DNA from: Trachythela sp. YZ-2020
Taxonomy: Eukaryota; Cnidaria; Anthozoa; Malacalcyonacea; Clavulariidae
Reading direction: 5' to 3'
Length of the DNA: 64,000 bases
Assembly: GCA_016169945.1 (NCBI GenBank)
Contig: JADLSH010000032.1
Location: forward strand, 248,001-312,000
Shown: positions 9,938 to 22,472 of the stretch, in pieces
How positions within the stretch are numbered: the first letter of the stretch is position 1
How the letters are laid out: every line of letters begins with the position of its first letter
Notes under the pieces: model-generated
Databases searched by the model: none
The model's input: the letters and a program-made list of their open reading frames with translations, nothing else
Told to the model about the DNA's origin: nothing
Made by a program: the position numbers and the translations under genes

Positions 9938-10175
9938 CTAACCGATTAACTGGCAGTGCCCTGACGAGTAAAATCGTCTGGCGTTAAGGCTCTTTCCAAT
10001 TGCCCCAAAAACCAACTCGCAAGCTCGCTGAAAGTACTTTCATCCAATCACAATGCTTGACAGTTTATTTTAATTACATGCAAGAACTCGCAGCGAGTTG
10101 GTTTTGCGATGAGTGGAAAAGAGCCATTAGACAGGGTAAATACTAAAGTAGGGCGCATTGCAACCTAATGGGTTA
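9938..10175 (+). repeat. TTAACCCATTAA-family repeat split by a nested MITE
   Basis: The left part (CTAACCGATTAACTGGCAGT...GACGAGTAAAATCGTCTGG) and the right part (ACAGGGTAAATACTAAAGTAGGGCGCATTGC...AATGGGTTA) are one repeat interrupted by 9987-10126. Other copies (50655-50766) read straight through this point. Confidence 0.7.
9987..10126. mobile_element. 140-bp nested MITE with TTA target duplication
   Basis: Inverted ends AGGCTCTTTCCA / TGGAAAAGAGCC(A), plus internal inverted blocks ACCAACTCGC / GCGAGTTGGTTTT. TTA at 9984-9986 and 10127-10129 flanks it, a 3-bp duplication. Comparison with uninterrupted copies of the host repeat gives the same boundaries. Confidence 0.75.
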
Positions 10176-10292
10176 TGGGTTAAGAATGCACCGTAATGCA
10201 CACAATTCTATTACACCCCTATGGCTATTGCAAGCTAAATTCCAAACTTAAAATTTATACAGTGCTTTGACAACTGTGTATATTTTCTGTAG

Positions 10293-10512
10293 TATATTGA
10301 TCAGAGAAGGAATACCAAAGGCCGCCCCACAAAACACTGCCCACCACCTCAACAAAGACCACCACCAAGTGAAGTTGAAAAAGCAAATTGTGAATCCTGG
10401 ACAGCTGAAGAATCAGAGTTTGGCCCCATTCGAAGAGGACCACTTGGTGAAGTCCTGCTACCTCCTGGGACATTTGAGGAAATACTACAAAGCAAAGAAA
10501 ATTTAGTTGACA
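10293..10512 (+). CDS. Exon 2 of the transposase-like gene
   Basis: Bounded by a pyrimidine-rich acceptor (TTTTCTGTAG, ends 10292) and a donor (ACA|GTATGT at 10513). It reads in phase 0 from exon 1 for 73 codons plus one base. The encoded stretch begins with a basic RRNTKGRPTK segment, then proline- and glutamate-rich linker, and includes a GPIRRGPLGEVLLPPGTFEE segment. It joins in frame to exon 3. Confidence 0.6.
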
Positions 10513-10920
10513 GTATGTGAAACATAAATTGAAGTCTATATCATAAATCCTATATTACTATATAAACCTACTCTCAAATAAGCTCTCCTTGTTTCACGAG
10601 GATTATATTTTTGGGTTAGATTAATTTGCAGGGAAGTTCACAATATCTTACTATTGGGTTTTGCCTAAACCAGTATTGCGCCTCCCTCAACTCTTAAGAC
10701 CTCCCCCTCAAAAATTCCTGAGGGTTTGCATAATAGAGGATTTACAGTAGTCTTGCCAATATCTGAGTAGTTAAATTTCTAATCATTCAATTTTATAGCT
10801 ACCTTTTCCTCAATAACACATGAACATCCAACAATTCCACCCTGAAAATTAAAATTAAACAATAGTATAATTTGAGCAAATAATAAAACATTTGTACTAT
10901 TTTTTCTTCTGGTTTTGTAG

Positions 10921-13061
10921 GTAAGAGTCTTAAAGAAGAGCTAAATAAAGTAAAATGCCACATGTACAAAGAGTTTATAAAAAATGGTAAAAAACCTATC
11001 TATGAACCAGATAACTTCAGAAGATTTTGTCAAGAAGCTGGAGCCATTACATTGTACAATGATATCCTCCTTGCAGTTAGCAATCCCCGTCATTCAGAAG
11101 ACCGGCTAAAATTGAATGAAAAGCGAGTTGTAGGAATTATTTATAATCTAGTTTACTGCCTCAGTCAACGGTGCAATGCAATGCAAGTCGACCAAGCCCT
11201 CTATCTTCAAACAAGCCATGCTAACCAAGAGGCAATTCTGACTGAACATCAACTTGGAAACACTTGTTGTAGAAGACTAGTGAATAACATTCGAAAATCG
11301 CTCAGTCAAAACCACCTTGATGATCTTAAACAGTTCTTTTCAGATGCAATAAAAAATGAGTGGCTGTTAGTTCTTGTCATTGACGACTACACAACAATTC
11401 ACACTATACGACGGCCAACACAAACAAAATGCTCGCAAGCCAATAATATGTGCACAATCATTGTGAAAGCATTTAAAGGGATACCTGCTATCCAACGTCC
11501 AAAGGACATAACAATGTTACACGATCCAAATGGAGTTGACATGCAAGCATTATCAGCAACAATTACATCACCAGTTCAAATGTCCATGCTAGGCAACAGC
11601 TATGCAGCGACACTCCCTAACTGGATACGAAACGAATTTTTCAACCCAGACATGCAGTTGGAAAGACTCAGGGATCACCAATATTGTGAAGGCAACTCGG
11701 TACGTGACATGAGGAAGATGGGTAATGTCCACTTGGTGAATTTTATGGAGCTGACACTTAAAGGAAAGGATGCATTTGAAACAGCATATCAGATAGCTAT
11801 GGCAACTGCCTTGAAATCATACGCAAATAAGTTTGTGGTTATTCAACCTGGTGACTGGCCATGTCAGTTTTACGGTAGACAGTTGGTTTATGAACATACA
11901 TATAATCAGCATAAGAAGAAAACAACAGAAAAAAATTCCGCCCAACCTATACCATCAATTCAGATTCCTGATCATGCATATAGCTTCAATATTCCACATT
12001 ACCCAACTGAAAAACAACCCACATCACTTTTGAAACCAAATTCCCAATTAAGCTCAATCGTTCCAATGATGGGTCCGTTACACATCTCTTTAAATAGCAA
12101 GGAACATGTTTTCTTGACATTCTGGCCATTTTTTCAGCGATGCTACAACAACCTGTTTCCAAACAGCAAGCTAGCCGAAAAACCAAAGCCTTGGCGCATT
12201 AATTTGCGTTTGGAAATTGTTTATGGAGGATGGCTTTTAATCCGCTCCACAATAAAAACATTTTTCCAGTCAAACGACCTGCAGTATGGTACTCTGCTTA
12301 ATCTCGTTGACAATTACATACCACTGGTTTTATCCATATATTCTGTTACATTTAAATCAAACCATTTTAACGAGTACTTTAATGCCATGATTCGCATTTG
12401 GGTTATGTTCGTATGCTTGAAACGTCGCCACTACAACAAGTCAACAATTGTATGGTTGTCTATGATCAATCATTGGGGAAAGCATTTTCCACAACTTCAC
12501 AACGTAATGAAACAATGGCAAATTGTTGGGGATGAATATCCAGTTGAGAATACCCACAGCATTATTCGGTCCCAAACACTGGATTCAGACACAGCAGATA
12601 CCCTTTCCAACAAAGTCAAAGCCATTTTCCAATCTAAAGAAAAACAGAAAAACTTCCGATCCTCCTTTACTCCTCCAAAGAAATTTTCATTTTCAACGAA
12701 ACAACTCGAATTCCTGAAATCGAAAGCCGCAACTTTATTAACCTCCATTTTTGAATCCATCGTTGGAAACCCAGGGAACACTAAGTTCTTCGAGAAATGG
12801 AATAAAAAAAAGATCACTGAAGTGAAAATGCCCCAAATATTTGGAGATAAGAAGTTAAGCAGTTGTGTGTTGCCTCTTGGTTACCATAGTAAGAAGCCCC
12901 CTGATGAGGATTGTAAATGCGACATGCCATCATGCAACACATCAAACGAAGAAACTTGGAATCTCTTTCCTGGCTGTTGGCACTCATTCCACAAGTCCTG
13001 TATAAATCATCATGGTTGTCCACTGTGTGCCAAGATGCTTTCTGAATGCGTAAAGGAATTA
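10921..13061 (+). CDS. Exon 3: transposase-like core with C-terminal RING-like finger, interrupted at its end
   Basis: After the acceptor GGTTTTGTAG (ends 10920) the frame from exon 2 continues through more than 700 codons. An acidic VLVIDDYTTIHTIRRP block near codon 150 looks like a DDE-type first-aspartate strand, and a further Asp/Glu-containing region follows. Near the end is a zinc-finger-like array, CKCDMPSC then HSFHKSC and CPLC, resembling a RING/H2 arrangement. The frame hits TAG at 13062-13064 only because a transposon begins there; without it the frame runs on into 15809. I do not recognise the family precisely. Size, exon pattern and nuclear-type motifs suggest an autonomous DNA-transposon protein or a gene derived from one. 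Confidence 0.65.
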
Positions 13062-15805
13062 TAGGCCGTCAGCTAGTGCACCAAAACGTTTAGTTTCATT
13101 GGACACCTCGCTAAGCTAAAAGAACTTTACATATTCTTATAGATTAAAACACGCTGAATCCAAATCTAAAAAGTTCTTGTCGAGATACCCTGCAGTTTTT
13201 TTGTATTTCTCAATTGAAATCTTAAAAAATTCACTGTTTTGAACTACGTTATTAGCAATTCCGCGCAAAACTCATTGTTCAAAAAGCGTTTTGTAAGAAT
13301 TGGACCAATAGCCTGCATACCGCCTACAACTCGGGCATATCTCGGGTCATTTTAAGATATACAAAATAGTGATGTACAAAACATTTGTAAACAAAATGTT
13401 ACGTATTTAATTCATTTCAGGTTTCCGATAAAAATAAGCTTTTTTCTGATCGTTTGAATGTTTTTCTTGATAGCGATGAAGCGGAATATAGAAACATTAG
13501 AGCTTTGTGAAGATATCGAGGGCTTTGTAAGGCATATTGACAATGGATAATGTAGTTTTCGACGGAGAAACGAAGGCCAACACGAGGATACTTTCTGACT
13601 TTCCTGACATTAGCGTTTGCCCTACATATACTTCGAATACGAAGATCCGTTTAACTTTCAGGTATCTATGGCTATTGCCCAATTTTCTGATGCGCTAAAA
13701 AAATTGACGGAGAGAAGTTATTTCCTTGTAGTTTGTGCGACAAAGTCTGCGAAGGACGGCCTATAACAAGGTCTGAGAAAACACATAACGAATTGACTAA
13801 AGCTTGGCTTATATATCTTCTAGTTTAATAAATATCATTGCTTCAATAAACGATGCAATTGTGTTTTGGCAAAGCACAAGAATACTATAAATAATCTGAA
13901 GACTCGATATCCGCCATCTGCCACGGCGTTTGATAAGGTTTTATATCACCAGTGAAACATCAGTTGAAAGCATGTCGACAGGGCAGAATAGCCCAACAGA
14001 ATATGGACGTGAGAATACAGACGTGAATCGTGTCACATATATATACATATATCTCCTCTTTTGAATACAGAGGGGATTTGTGCAAGGTGTTGGTACCTTG
14101 AACGTTCTTATCTCAAGAAATGAACAGTACCAGACAATATTGCAATTTTGTTTCAATTGGAATTGTTTTATTTACAATTAATAATCAGTATTTACAAAAT
14201 ACATTACATTATTACACCCTATCATTATTTTGTTTATGTAAAATACCACGTTTATTTTCTCTACAAGGCTTTCGATCTGTAAACCCTGATCTATATCTGT
14301 GCAAATAATATACATTATATTGTTTTGCAGTATTTGCACTGATGTATATGTGGCTAACTGATTGAAGGCCTTGCCAAAATTAAGGTTTGCTTTTCTATTG
14401 CTGCTTAACAAGTTAACAAGAGGCATAATAGATGGGGTAGTCTACCCATTATAAAATATTATAAATCTGCCTCACAATTAGGCACTTTGGTTTGCTATGC
14501 CACCTCAAAATTCTGAATACAGCAATCATATGCCCCAGTCACACAACAATGTAGCAACTGATGAAGACACCTGGGTACTAGACACCTGCAGCTAGAGAGT
14601 TCAAGGGCTGTTCTTGATGAGGTCTTGATGAAATCTAGGGGCAAGGCTGCAAAACTGTTTCCAAGGGCATGTCAAGAAGCAGTCAGGGTCACAAAATTGA
14701 CCAAATAGATATTAAAAACAATGAAATTTAGGGGATAGATTAGGAGTATAAAAATTGTTTATATCAAAGCACATCCCAGGTGTGCTAAAATGTTTACATT
14801 GAGAAATCTCAGGTGCAGCATTGACCAATTCTGCAGTCTGGACAGAACAGATGTACTAAATGTGCTTTGAGGAATAGTGGGCTGACATCCAATACTCAAA
14901 TGCATCTCCTTTCATTTATATTTTACTCCAGGAGTGTTTACTGTACAGTACAATCTTAATTAAACTACATACAAATATGAATCTACATAGTAGCAAGACT
15001 TTTGGGATCTTAAAAATATACAAAACAAATATGCTCTATAATTTAGAACTAATAAATACTGTGTATGTATATTGCAGTGAACAATGAGGAATATAAATAA
15101 TATATATAGACATACTGTTTAGACAAAGCGCAAGTGTATAATATTATAAAGATAAAAACTTGTGCCAAATGTACACAATGGCTTTACATGAAGGTAGAAC
15201 AGCAAGATATTGTCATTATCCTTGACCTCAAGAGCTGCAGAACCATTCTTTAGTTAAAAGCTTTTCGTTTGCGCTGGTATCTTGAAAGCTAACTTCCTTC
15301 GCGTTGTCTACTTGTTGAGCAGCCATAAAAGCATTCTTTTGTCCTGTCATAACTTAAAACTATCACTTAAATCAGTAGGAATACAATGGAACACATCTGA
15401 AATTCGAAGTTTAGATGAAACAGGCAGAATAACCGAAGATATGCAATATGATCTTTCTCGCACATTGACAAATCCATAAGAAAATAAAAAACACATGCCT
15501 CAAACAGCTGTCGCCTGTAAGTCGAATAGAAACCGGCAGATAATCGGGGCATGTTCGTACAGGAAGTATGATTTTTGAAAGATGTGTTTTCGCGAAACTG
15601 CTAATAAACATAATCACGCGACAGTGAATTTTTAAGATTTCAATCAAAAAATACAAAAAAACTGCAGGGTATATCGACAAGAACTTTTTAGATTTGGATT
15701 CAGCGTGTTTTAATCTATAAGAATATGTAAAGTTATTTTAGCTTAGCGAGGTGTCCAATGAAATTCGTTTTCTAGCCATCTTTTGGTGCACTAGCTCACG
15801 GCCTA
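13062..15805. mobile_element. 2.74-kb element with long TIRs inserted in the transposase-like gene, TSD TTA
   Basis: The ends read TAGGCCGT...ACGGCCTA and are flanked by TTA at 13059-13061 and 15806-15808. Inverted-repeat arms extend for about 250 bp (13062-13310 against 15560-15805), with blocks such as GTTCTTGTCGA/TCGACAAGAAC and CCTGCAGTTTTTTTGTAT. No coding frame with motifs lies inside; 13310-15560 is unrecognised AT-rich sequence. The 3-bp TWA duplication fits PIF/Harbinger, but the long arms are unlike typical members. Removing element plus one TTA leaves an uninterrupted frame across the junction, which independently confirms the boundaries. Confidence 0.85.
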
Positions 15806-15808
15806 TTA

Positions 15809-16333
15809 GATCAGAAGTGTAAAGACGCAATTCTATTCCCCCACCAGAAGAAAGAGTCAACTCCGATTGAAGACAACCAAGATTTGAATGGAGATCCAGA
15901 TGAAGAGATCGAACTACCTGTGGATGATGGTGTAACTACAGATGTAGAATCGCTAAATACTAAGATTTTGAATTTGTGTCCTGCTGTTCCAAAGAATGGC
16001 CATTCCTTGCTGCCATCACAACAACCACCTACCAAAAATCCTCCTGGGAACCGTCACACTACTTCCAAGGTGAAAACACCTTCTGCTTTGTTAGACAAAG
16101 GAAGACAACCACTGACTCCAACTACATTCCATCAACAATCAGCATGCAACATCAGGACAACACAAGTCCATGCCAAATTAGTAAAACCTCAACAACCAAA
16201 CCATACTCCCACATCAAACATAACACTATATTCAGGATTGACCACCCAGGCATTACAAAATGGCTCCTTCCCCAAAGTATTTCCCAATCAAACCTTTGAA
16301 GCAACGTATCTGGCAGTAATGCATGCACCGTGA
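15809..16333 (+). pseudogene. Continuation of the transposase-like gene: low-complexity linker
   Basis: The frame of exon 3 resumes at 15809 and stays open to 16333. It encodes an acidic stretch (DEEIELPVDDG) and a Pro/Gln/Thr/Asn-rich linker. The downstream protease module is in a different frame, so a frameshift lies within about 16000-16250. This part is therefore a broken continuation, not a separate gene; the ATG at 15884 is internal. Confidence 0.6.
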
Positions 16334-16842
16334 TATCAGTCTTGGGAGCACTGAATTTAGCAAGAAAAACTTACTTTCCATCATGTGTAGAAGAAATCAA
16401 TGAAGCAACCTCCTTCTTTAAGCAGATAATGCTAAAAGGAAACAGGATGTATGAAAATCTCAGGCTTCAACCTAACAATCCAAACTTGGAAGTGGTGGAT
16501 GTACTAACAAAAATACCAGGAATACCCATGACAATTAAAGAGGACACTGGTTTTTTTGCAGAAGATGATGTGGTGAAAAAGTTTGAAACATTTCAACGGG
16601 AAGACACGATTATGGTTGGTGTTCTGATTATCCCACCTGACAAATCAATGGTAATCTATATGGATGAAAACAAAATTGGTCTCATGGATAGCCATTCTGA
16701 TGGACAACATGGTGGACTTATTGCCACATATTTTTCAGGCAATGTTAAAGACTTTGTCTTATATGTTTCACATATCGCAAGAAAGTACTGGAACACTAAC
16801 CTTGCTGGATCAAACTTTGCCATTTTAGAGCCATACGCGTGA
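16250..16842 (+). pseudogene. C76-like cysteine-protease module at the end of the transposase-like gene
   Basis: In one frame the segment WLLPQSISQ leads to an in-frame TGA (16297-16299), then GSNACTVISVL and a 170-codon domain ending at 16842. The Cys in NACT (codon 16324-16326), an upstream Gln, and an Asp-Ser-His triplet (Asp codon 16687, His codon 16693) 121 codons later form a Cys...DxH arrangement. Peptidase family C76 (herpesvirus tegument-type deubiquitinases) uses Cys with Asp-x-His at similar spacing; relation to that family is my inference. Two lesions (frameshift upstream and the TGA) make it dead here. No start of its own is needed, as it continues the preceding linker. Confidence 0.5.
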
Positions 16843-19129
16843 ATCATGGTCTAAAAACATTACGGAAACCAATAATTAACATCAATTGAACAATCGTTAG
16901 TGTACAAGACATTAACGTTATTTATCAATATCAGGAATGACTATTATTCATTTTAATAATTTATGTGTAGTGGTTCATGCCTAGTAGTTCATGCCTAAGC
17001 ATGAACAGGGTTTCAAAATTCATGTTTCAATTACATGTAAAGTTGTCATTATTATACTTCAAAAGTTTTTGCTTACATTATATATCCGATTACAAACATC
17101 CGATTGGTTAATATATTTAGGAAGCCTTATGTTTCAACATCTGATCTCATCGAAAAATAATTGTTTGTCTGCATAAATCTTGAAAAATGCCGGTAAATAA
17201 AATTTTGAGCTGAAGCTCAAACCTGAAGCTCAAAGCTGGCCTATTTGGCTAATAAACCGTAATGTTTGAGGCACAATCATTACAATTTTACATCTTATTT
17301 ATATACATTTTCTAATCATGTGTACATGCTTAGGCACTGTAAATAGTATTAAATTGTAAATATAGTATTAATACAAACACTTATTAAATACAAAGTTCAT
17401 CCTATACTTATGTAATAATTATTAACAAATGAGTAAATTCTATGGCATGAAGAGCAAGTTTAAGTTATTTCAGTAATTATGCAACTGACAAAATAGTTAA
17501 GAAACTCATCTGAATAATGACAACGAAGTCACGAAGATTTGACATGAAGGCCATTTTATAAAACGACATCGAGTAACTTTATAATCCTTTGCAATCTTCT
17601 GCCATCCGAAGTGATTTGCATAAACAAATGGTAAATATATCAGTTACCATACTTACTTTATCTGATGAACGTCATAAATATAAGTAAAACAAGTCTAATG
17701 AAAACTTTAAAAAAGTTTAAAACTTTATATAAATAATATAATACAATTTCGAATCTTAAACTGACAAATTCGTCACCAGATCCCTAATGTTGCACACGGC
17801 AAGCCCACGCGACGCGTGTTTTGAGAGCCAGCAAATACTGCGGTCAGTGGTGAAGTAGACCAAATAATTCATAATCATGTCAAAAAAGAGACAATTAATA
17901 ACTTCTTTTTTCAAAAAATTATAAAAAAATTATGTAAACTGAATCTTTAGTGTTCTATAAATCTTTTTACAGTGTTTTTATTTTCTTTTTAAGAAAAATT
18001 ATTAAATATGTGCAAATGCAACAAAGACCCTAAGCAAAATTTACCTGAAACACACATATATCCAGCCCCCATTAAATATTGAAGGGTACAAAAGGGTTTT
18101 AATAATTGGATCATGATTCAAGGAGCCTTATATGCAATTTTCTCTCACATGATATGGCTATGTTTAGATTCGGTAATCAGAAACAGGAGGCAATAGATTG
18201 CACTGGTCAATATATATACATGTTTAATGCCCAAAAATTATATCACGCGCATTTTTCCCAGCATACCCACTAATTTTTCCATGAAGCTTGACTAATAAAG
18301 ATAATTTTAAGCCATATTTCAGAGAAAGGCCAGGGGCAAAATCTTAAGATATGTTTATTTATATGCCATATCAACATTGAAATTGACAAAGCAAGCACCC
18401 CTACATTTAAGACAGCCATAAGACACATAAACTCAAACAAATCAATGCGGCATTTCCTGACTCATAACAACCAATACTTGAGCTGCCTAAAGAAAGTTTT
18501 TGCAGCTATATTTATTTTATAACAAAGCAACAGAGGAACAATTTCATAAGCATGTGACAACATGACATTTTCACTGCATAAGTGCATTTGGCAATTACAA
18601 CATCTAGCACATTTTTCCTATGAATATTTCAAGGTTTAATAGAACAAAGTATGATTTAACTTTCATAAAATACCTTTTCTAGCTAAAGGCCACGGCCAGA
18701 TTTTGGAAAATTTAAGGAGGAATATGTGTCATTTTTTTCAAAATGTGTATTTTAAGAGACTAGTAATTCCTGATGAGGAAGGACAAACAAATTATTGAAC
18801 ATACCTGTGGAAACAACAACAACTCAGCTCCCATAAACAGTAAAACAAGGACACTTGTTTGTTTCCAGATTGCTATATCCTGCTTCTTAAATTCAGACAA
18901 GGAGTGAAAAATTCCATTTGTCGTCTATTTGTAAATACAAATTCTTCGCATGTTTTCGAGTTATTAAGCCGTAATATCCATCGGTATAAGCACCACAACT
19001 TAATCTTTCATGAAACACTTTAATTTCCATGAATAGTCCAGTAAAAAAGCACAAAAATCCCCTGAAAAATCATCTTTTCAACGTTCGAAGCATAAATTGG
19101 CGGTTGAAGAAATGCGCCCGCTATATTTT
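16843..19129. other. AT-rich intergenic stretch
   Basis: No exon, TIR element or RNA gene recognised. Minor features are short duplications (CTAGTAGTTCATGCCTA near 16980; GAAGCTCAAA near 17210-17236). Confidence 0.45.
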
Positions 19130-19252
19130 AGACAGCGTCTGCAAAATGCCCACCTGTTGTGCGTAGCCACGACTGGACGGGTTTCCCGCGCGCTCGTGAC
19201 GTAACCGTGTAGGAAGCCAAAGCGCCTGGGTACGAGGCTGGGCAAACCATAT
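19130..19252 (+). repeat. Dispersed ~125-bp repeat, copy 2
   Basis: Opposite orientation to the copy at 2512-2640, sharing AAAATGCCCACCTGTTG at one end and AAAGCGCCTGGGTACGAGGC at the other. Confidence 0.6.
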
Positions 19253-19940
19253 ATAGTCAAACTACGGCAAGCACATGCGTGCTGGAAAATACCGATAAAT
19301 AAAAAAAAATTCAAAATAAATACTTCTACTCGTCGTATCGAAGCAAACCTTTCTACAAGAAATACACACATAAAAAGCTAAATTTTCGAATGGAGAAGTC
19401 TATTGTCAAATCCAAGAAATAAAGAAGATATTAAAGATTGTTTGAGTTGAACTATTGTTTCAGGTATGTTTGGGATTAAACTGTTAGTATTTTTGATTCT
19501 GTAATGTTTAGTCGGCAACATAACCCACTGTTAAAAAGCTTATTTTGTAAGGATTCCAATGGTGTTAGTTTCATTTACGGAATCTACATTGAAACGCAAT
19601 GCTCGCAAACCTACTCAGGTTTACTCAGGTCGTAATTTCTAAATTATCTTTATTACGTGAAAGAAATGTAAGTCATGTAAGCCAAGTATGTTACAATCAC
19701 ACTCAGAAAAATATTTGCCGAATGCCTATAGCTGTAGCATGCACTGTCAAAATGTGTTAATTACAAAAAAGCCTATATCATTACCCCAGCGACTAAACGC
19801 TCAATAGAGTGTCTTGTTTAAATATAAGTTGCTAAGAAGTAATTTACAGCGCATATAAGGCGTAAATATTTAGGTGAGATTCGTAGTGAGAACCGTCTCG
19901 TAGTGAGCTCAATGTCAATGTCACGTGTTTAATCAATAAA

Positions 19941-20369
19941 CTAGTATTTTGTTCTATAGCCCTTTCCAGCAATCACTGCGTCGATTCGTCTAGGCATACT
20001 TAATAGTAAATTTTTGACAAAATCTACAGAAGTATCTAGCAAAGTTTTAGAAACTCTTTCCTTAAACTCCGTCCATGTTTCATGATTGATTCCCTGTGTT
20101 CGAATCTGCCTCTTCAGATTGCTCTTAACTATGTGGAAAACATTTTCAATCGGATTGAGGTCAGGGGAACGAGCAGGTATCGAGAACAACTGGGCACCTT
20201 GCTCGTTGATAGCTTTCATGGCAATGGCACTTGTTTGGGAATGGTCATTATCCATCACAAACATCTTCCTGCATCCTCGTCCATGAAATAAGTCCGGGAA
20301 ATTTCTGATAACAAAGTCACTGAAATATACAAAAACATAGTTGTGCCAGTTAAAGCTAGAACTATTCAT
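19941..20369 (-). pseudogene. Tc1/IS630-like transposase, C-terminal half
   Basis: The 142-codon minus-strand frame carries the second catalytic aspartate in FVMDNDHSQT and the glutamate in SPDLNPIEN, with 34 residues between the MD aspartate and the glutamate. This is the DD34E spacing of Tc1 transposases, and the Tc1-typical SPDLNPIENV box is clear. The N-terminal DNA-binding helices and first aspartate are missing; upstream sequence is LINE debris. I found no TIRs, so it is a relic. The nominal Met is internal. Confidence 0.85.
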
Positions 20370-20409
20370 AATAATAGTGCTCCCTGGATGTCGGATAAAC
20401 TCAAAAGTG

Positions 20410-21020
20410 TGATTAAGAATCGTTAAAGAGCCCTTAAAGATGGAAACAGCAGTGGAAATTTTAAATAATACAGCAACCTAGTAAACTGTGAACGGAAAAA
20501 TGTAGGTCATACTACAACAGTAAGATTAAGAACCTTAATCAAACTAGCGATACAACTTCAAATGTACTCCCAGTTTCTGAACTCCTCAAAAACCCTCAAA
20601 AAAAAGTGGCCCTGATGAGATTCCATCTTCGATTCTCAAAGAATATGCTGTTCTTCTTTCGTTATCTGTTATGAAACTCCTATACTGTTCTTTAAAAGAA
20701 AATTAATTCCCCAAGATCTGGAAGATGGCAAACACTGTTCCAGTCCCAAAATCGACGCCATTTCACCATATAAATCAGCACTTCTGCCCCATTTCCCTTA
20801 CGCCTGTCTTCTCGAAAGTAGCGGTTGAGACCTACAATTCTTAATATTTTAGACTCCAATCAATTTTATGTCATCCCCGGCTCTTCGATAAGCCAAGCCC
20901 TCATAAGATTGATTCACCGATGGACGGAAGCTCTATTATTCTTTTCAAACTAAAATCCCTCGGTATCTCCAATTCTACTATCAACTGGATTGCAGATTTC
21001 TGAGTAATAGACAACAACGT
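20410..21020 (+). pseudogene. LINE reverse-transcriptase fragment
   Basis: Broken frames on the plus strand read as RT N-terminal region: GPDEIPSSILKE near 20615, IWKMANTVPVPK near 20715, then HFCPISLTPVFSK, IPGSSISQALI and LKSLGISNS. The segment with the catalytic FDL/FDF motif is deleted around 20925. It abuts the Tc1 relic, suggesting that one inserted into the other. Confidence 0.65.
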
Positions 21021-21031
21021 CTATTTATGTA

Positions 21032-21133
21032 CTATTTACAACATGAGCGGCAGTGTTGTATCGGATATACAAACTCGAGCCGAAGGCGAGCGTTGTATAT
21101 CCGATACAACACTGCCGCTCATGTTGTAAATAG
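21032..21133. repeat. Perfect palindrome, 41-bp arms, 20-base loop
   Basis: 21032-21072 is exactly reverse-complemented at 21093-21133 (CTATTTACAACATGAGCGGC...). The loop itself contains CTCGAGCCGAAGGCGAG, which folds again. No flanking gene explains it; a foldback element or a recombination relic are options. Confidence 0.9.
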
Positions 21134-22437
21134 CTTCTGAAACGTCTTGATGAGAACATTCGTATTCTTCAACAATTTAAAATAAATGAATGATATTTGG
21201 TGAGAAAATTGAACTTAAAGTTTATGTAAATCAGCATGATTCTGTATCAGATATACAAACTCCTTCACGCTAATTATTTCTTTTGTGTTTTCTTCATGAA
21301 TTATTAATGAGTTTTACAATTCCTATATATTGATTGTAATCAGGTTCATAATTCAGTATTTTAACTGTAAACAGAGTTACTTTATTGAACTATCCATCCA
21401 TCCATCCATCTATCTAAAGATAAACATTAAAACAACAAAACTAGAACGGAGAAGATGCTTGAACAAGCATGGGTCAATGGATGCTTCATGGGATTGTCAT
21501 GTTTGAAAACAAGCGTATTAAAAATTCATGTGGCTGTCAAAGGCGAAACCCAAACGAAGAAACCAAACATAACATAAAATTTGGAAAATAAAATTTCACG
21601 CCAATTTAACATGTCTCTTTTCATTACGACCTATTTCATTCGGCATCGACAACATTTCGAAAAATCAGAGTTACAAAAACGCTGCGGTATGCGGGTACCA
21701 CCCGTGAGGAAGGTTACCAGAATTGAGGAAGATTGAAAGTGAAACATTGAATAAAAGATTGCAAAGCCTGGCAAACGACAAAGGTGCAATTGTAAATAGG
21801 GCAGCGAGCGTACTGATCAATTCATTAGGACGTAGCCTGCCCAGGCAGAAGCCTGCATGTCGGAAAATTTCCAGTTATTTTGAGAAAGGCTGGGAAAACC
21901 CAAAATCATACCCGGAGGAAGGTTGAAAACGTTTTGCAACTCTGCGAAAAATAGAAGGAATCGATGCCTTGAGGAGAATTAAAACTTTTGATCCATGGCA
22001 TTTTCGGTGAAGCACTCTCGATGTTAGGCGGGATAGAATGAAAAGTATATTTTTGTATACGATCGCTAATGACCAGTGTGCACTAGACTTTTAGACCTTA
22101 GTAAGATCGAATTATAATCTGCGTAACATTGATACTGATCTAGCACTTAATTCCAAGGGCTAATAATTTTTTGAAACGAAGTTTCATATAGTGGTGCAAT
22201 GCTTTGGAATGGTCTCCCCCTAGATGCAAAGATGGCAGGTTAACCTCGCTCTGTTAATTTAAACGAACAATCGCCACTTTGCCTGTCTGATACTTTCAAT
22301 ACTACATTTAGTCATCTTTGCTAATCTTTTTTAAGTTTGTTCTTTATACTGTATATAATTAGCACTCATACGCCCCTCCAGAAAATCAACTCTTCGGATA
22401 GTAGCGAGAGGCTAGCGTGTGTATTCATTAATTCGTC

Positions 22438-22472
<35 letters not shown>

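Noticed and set aside
13497..15680. Small frames inside the 2.74-kb insertion
   Set aside because: None has a transposase motif, splice context or ordinary composition; treated as chance frames.
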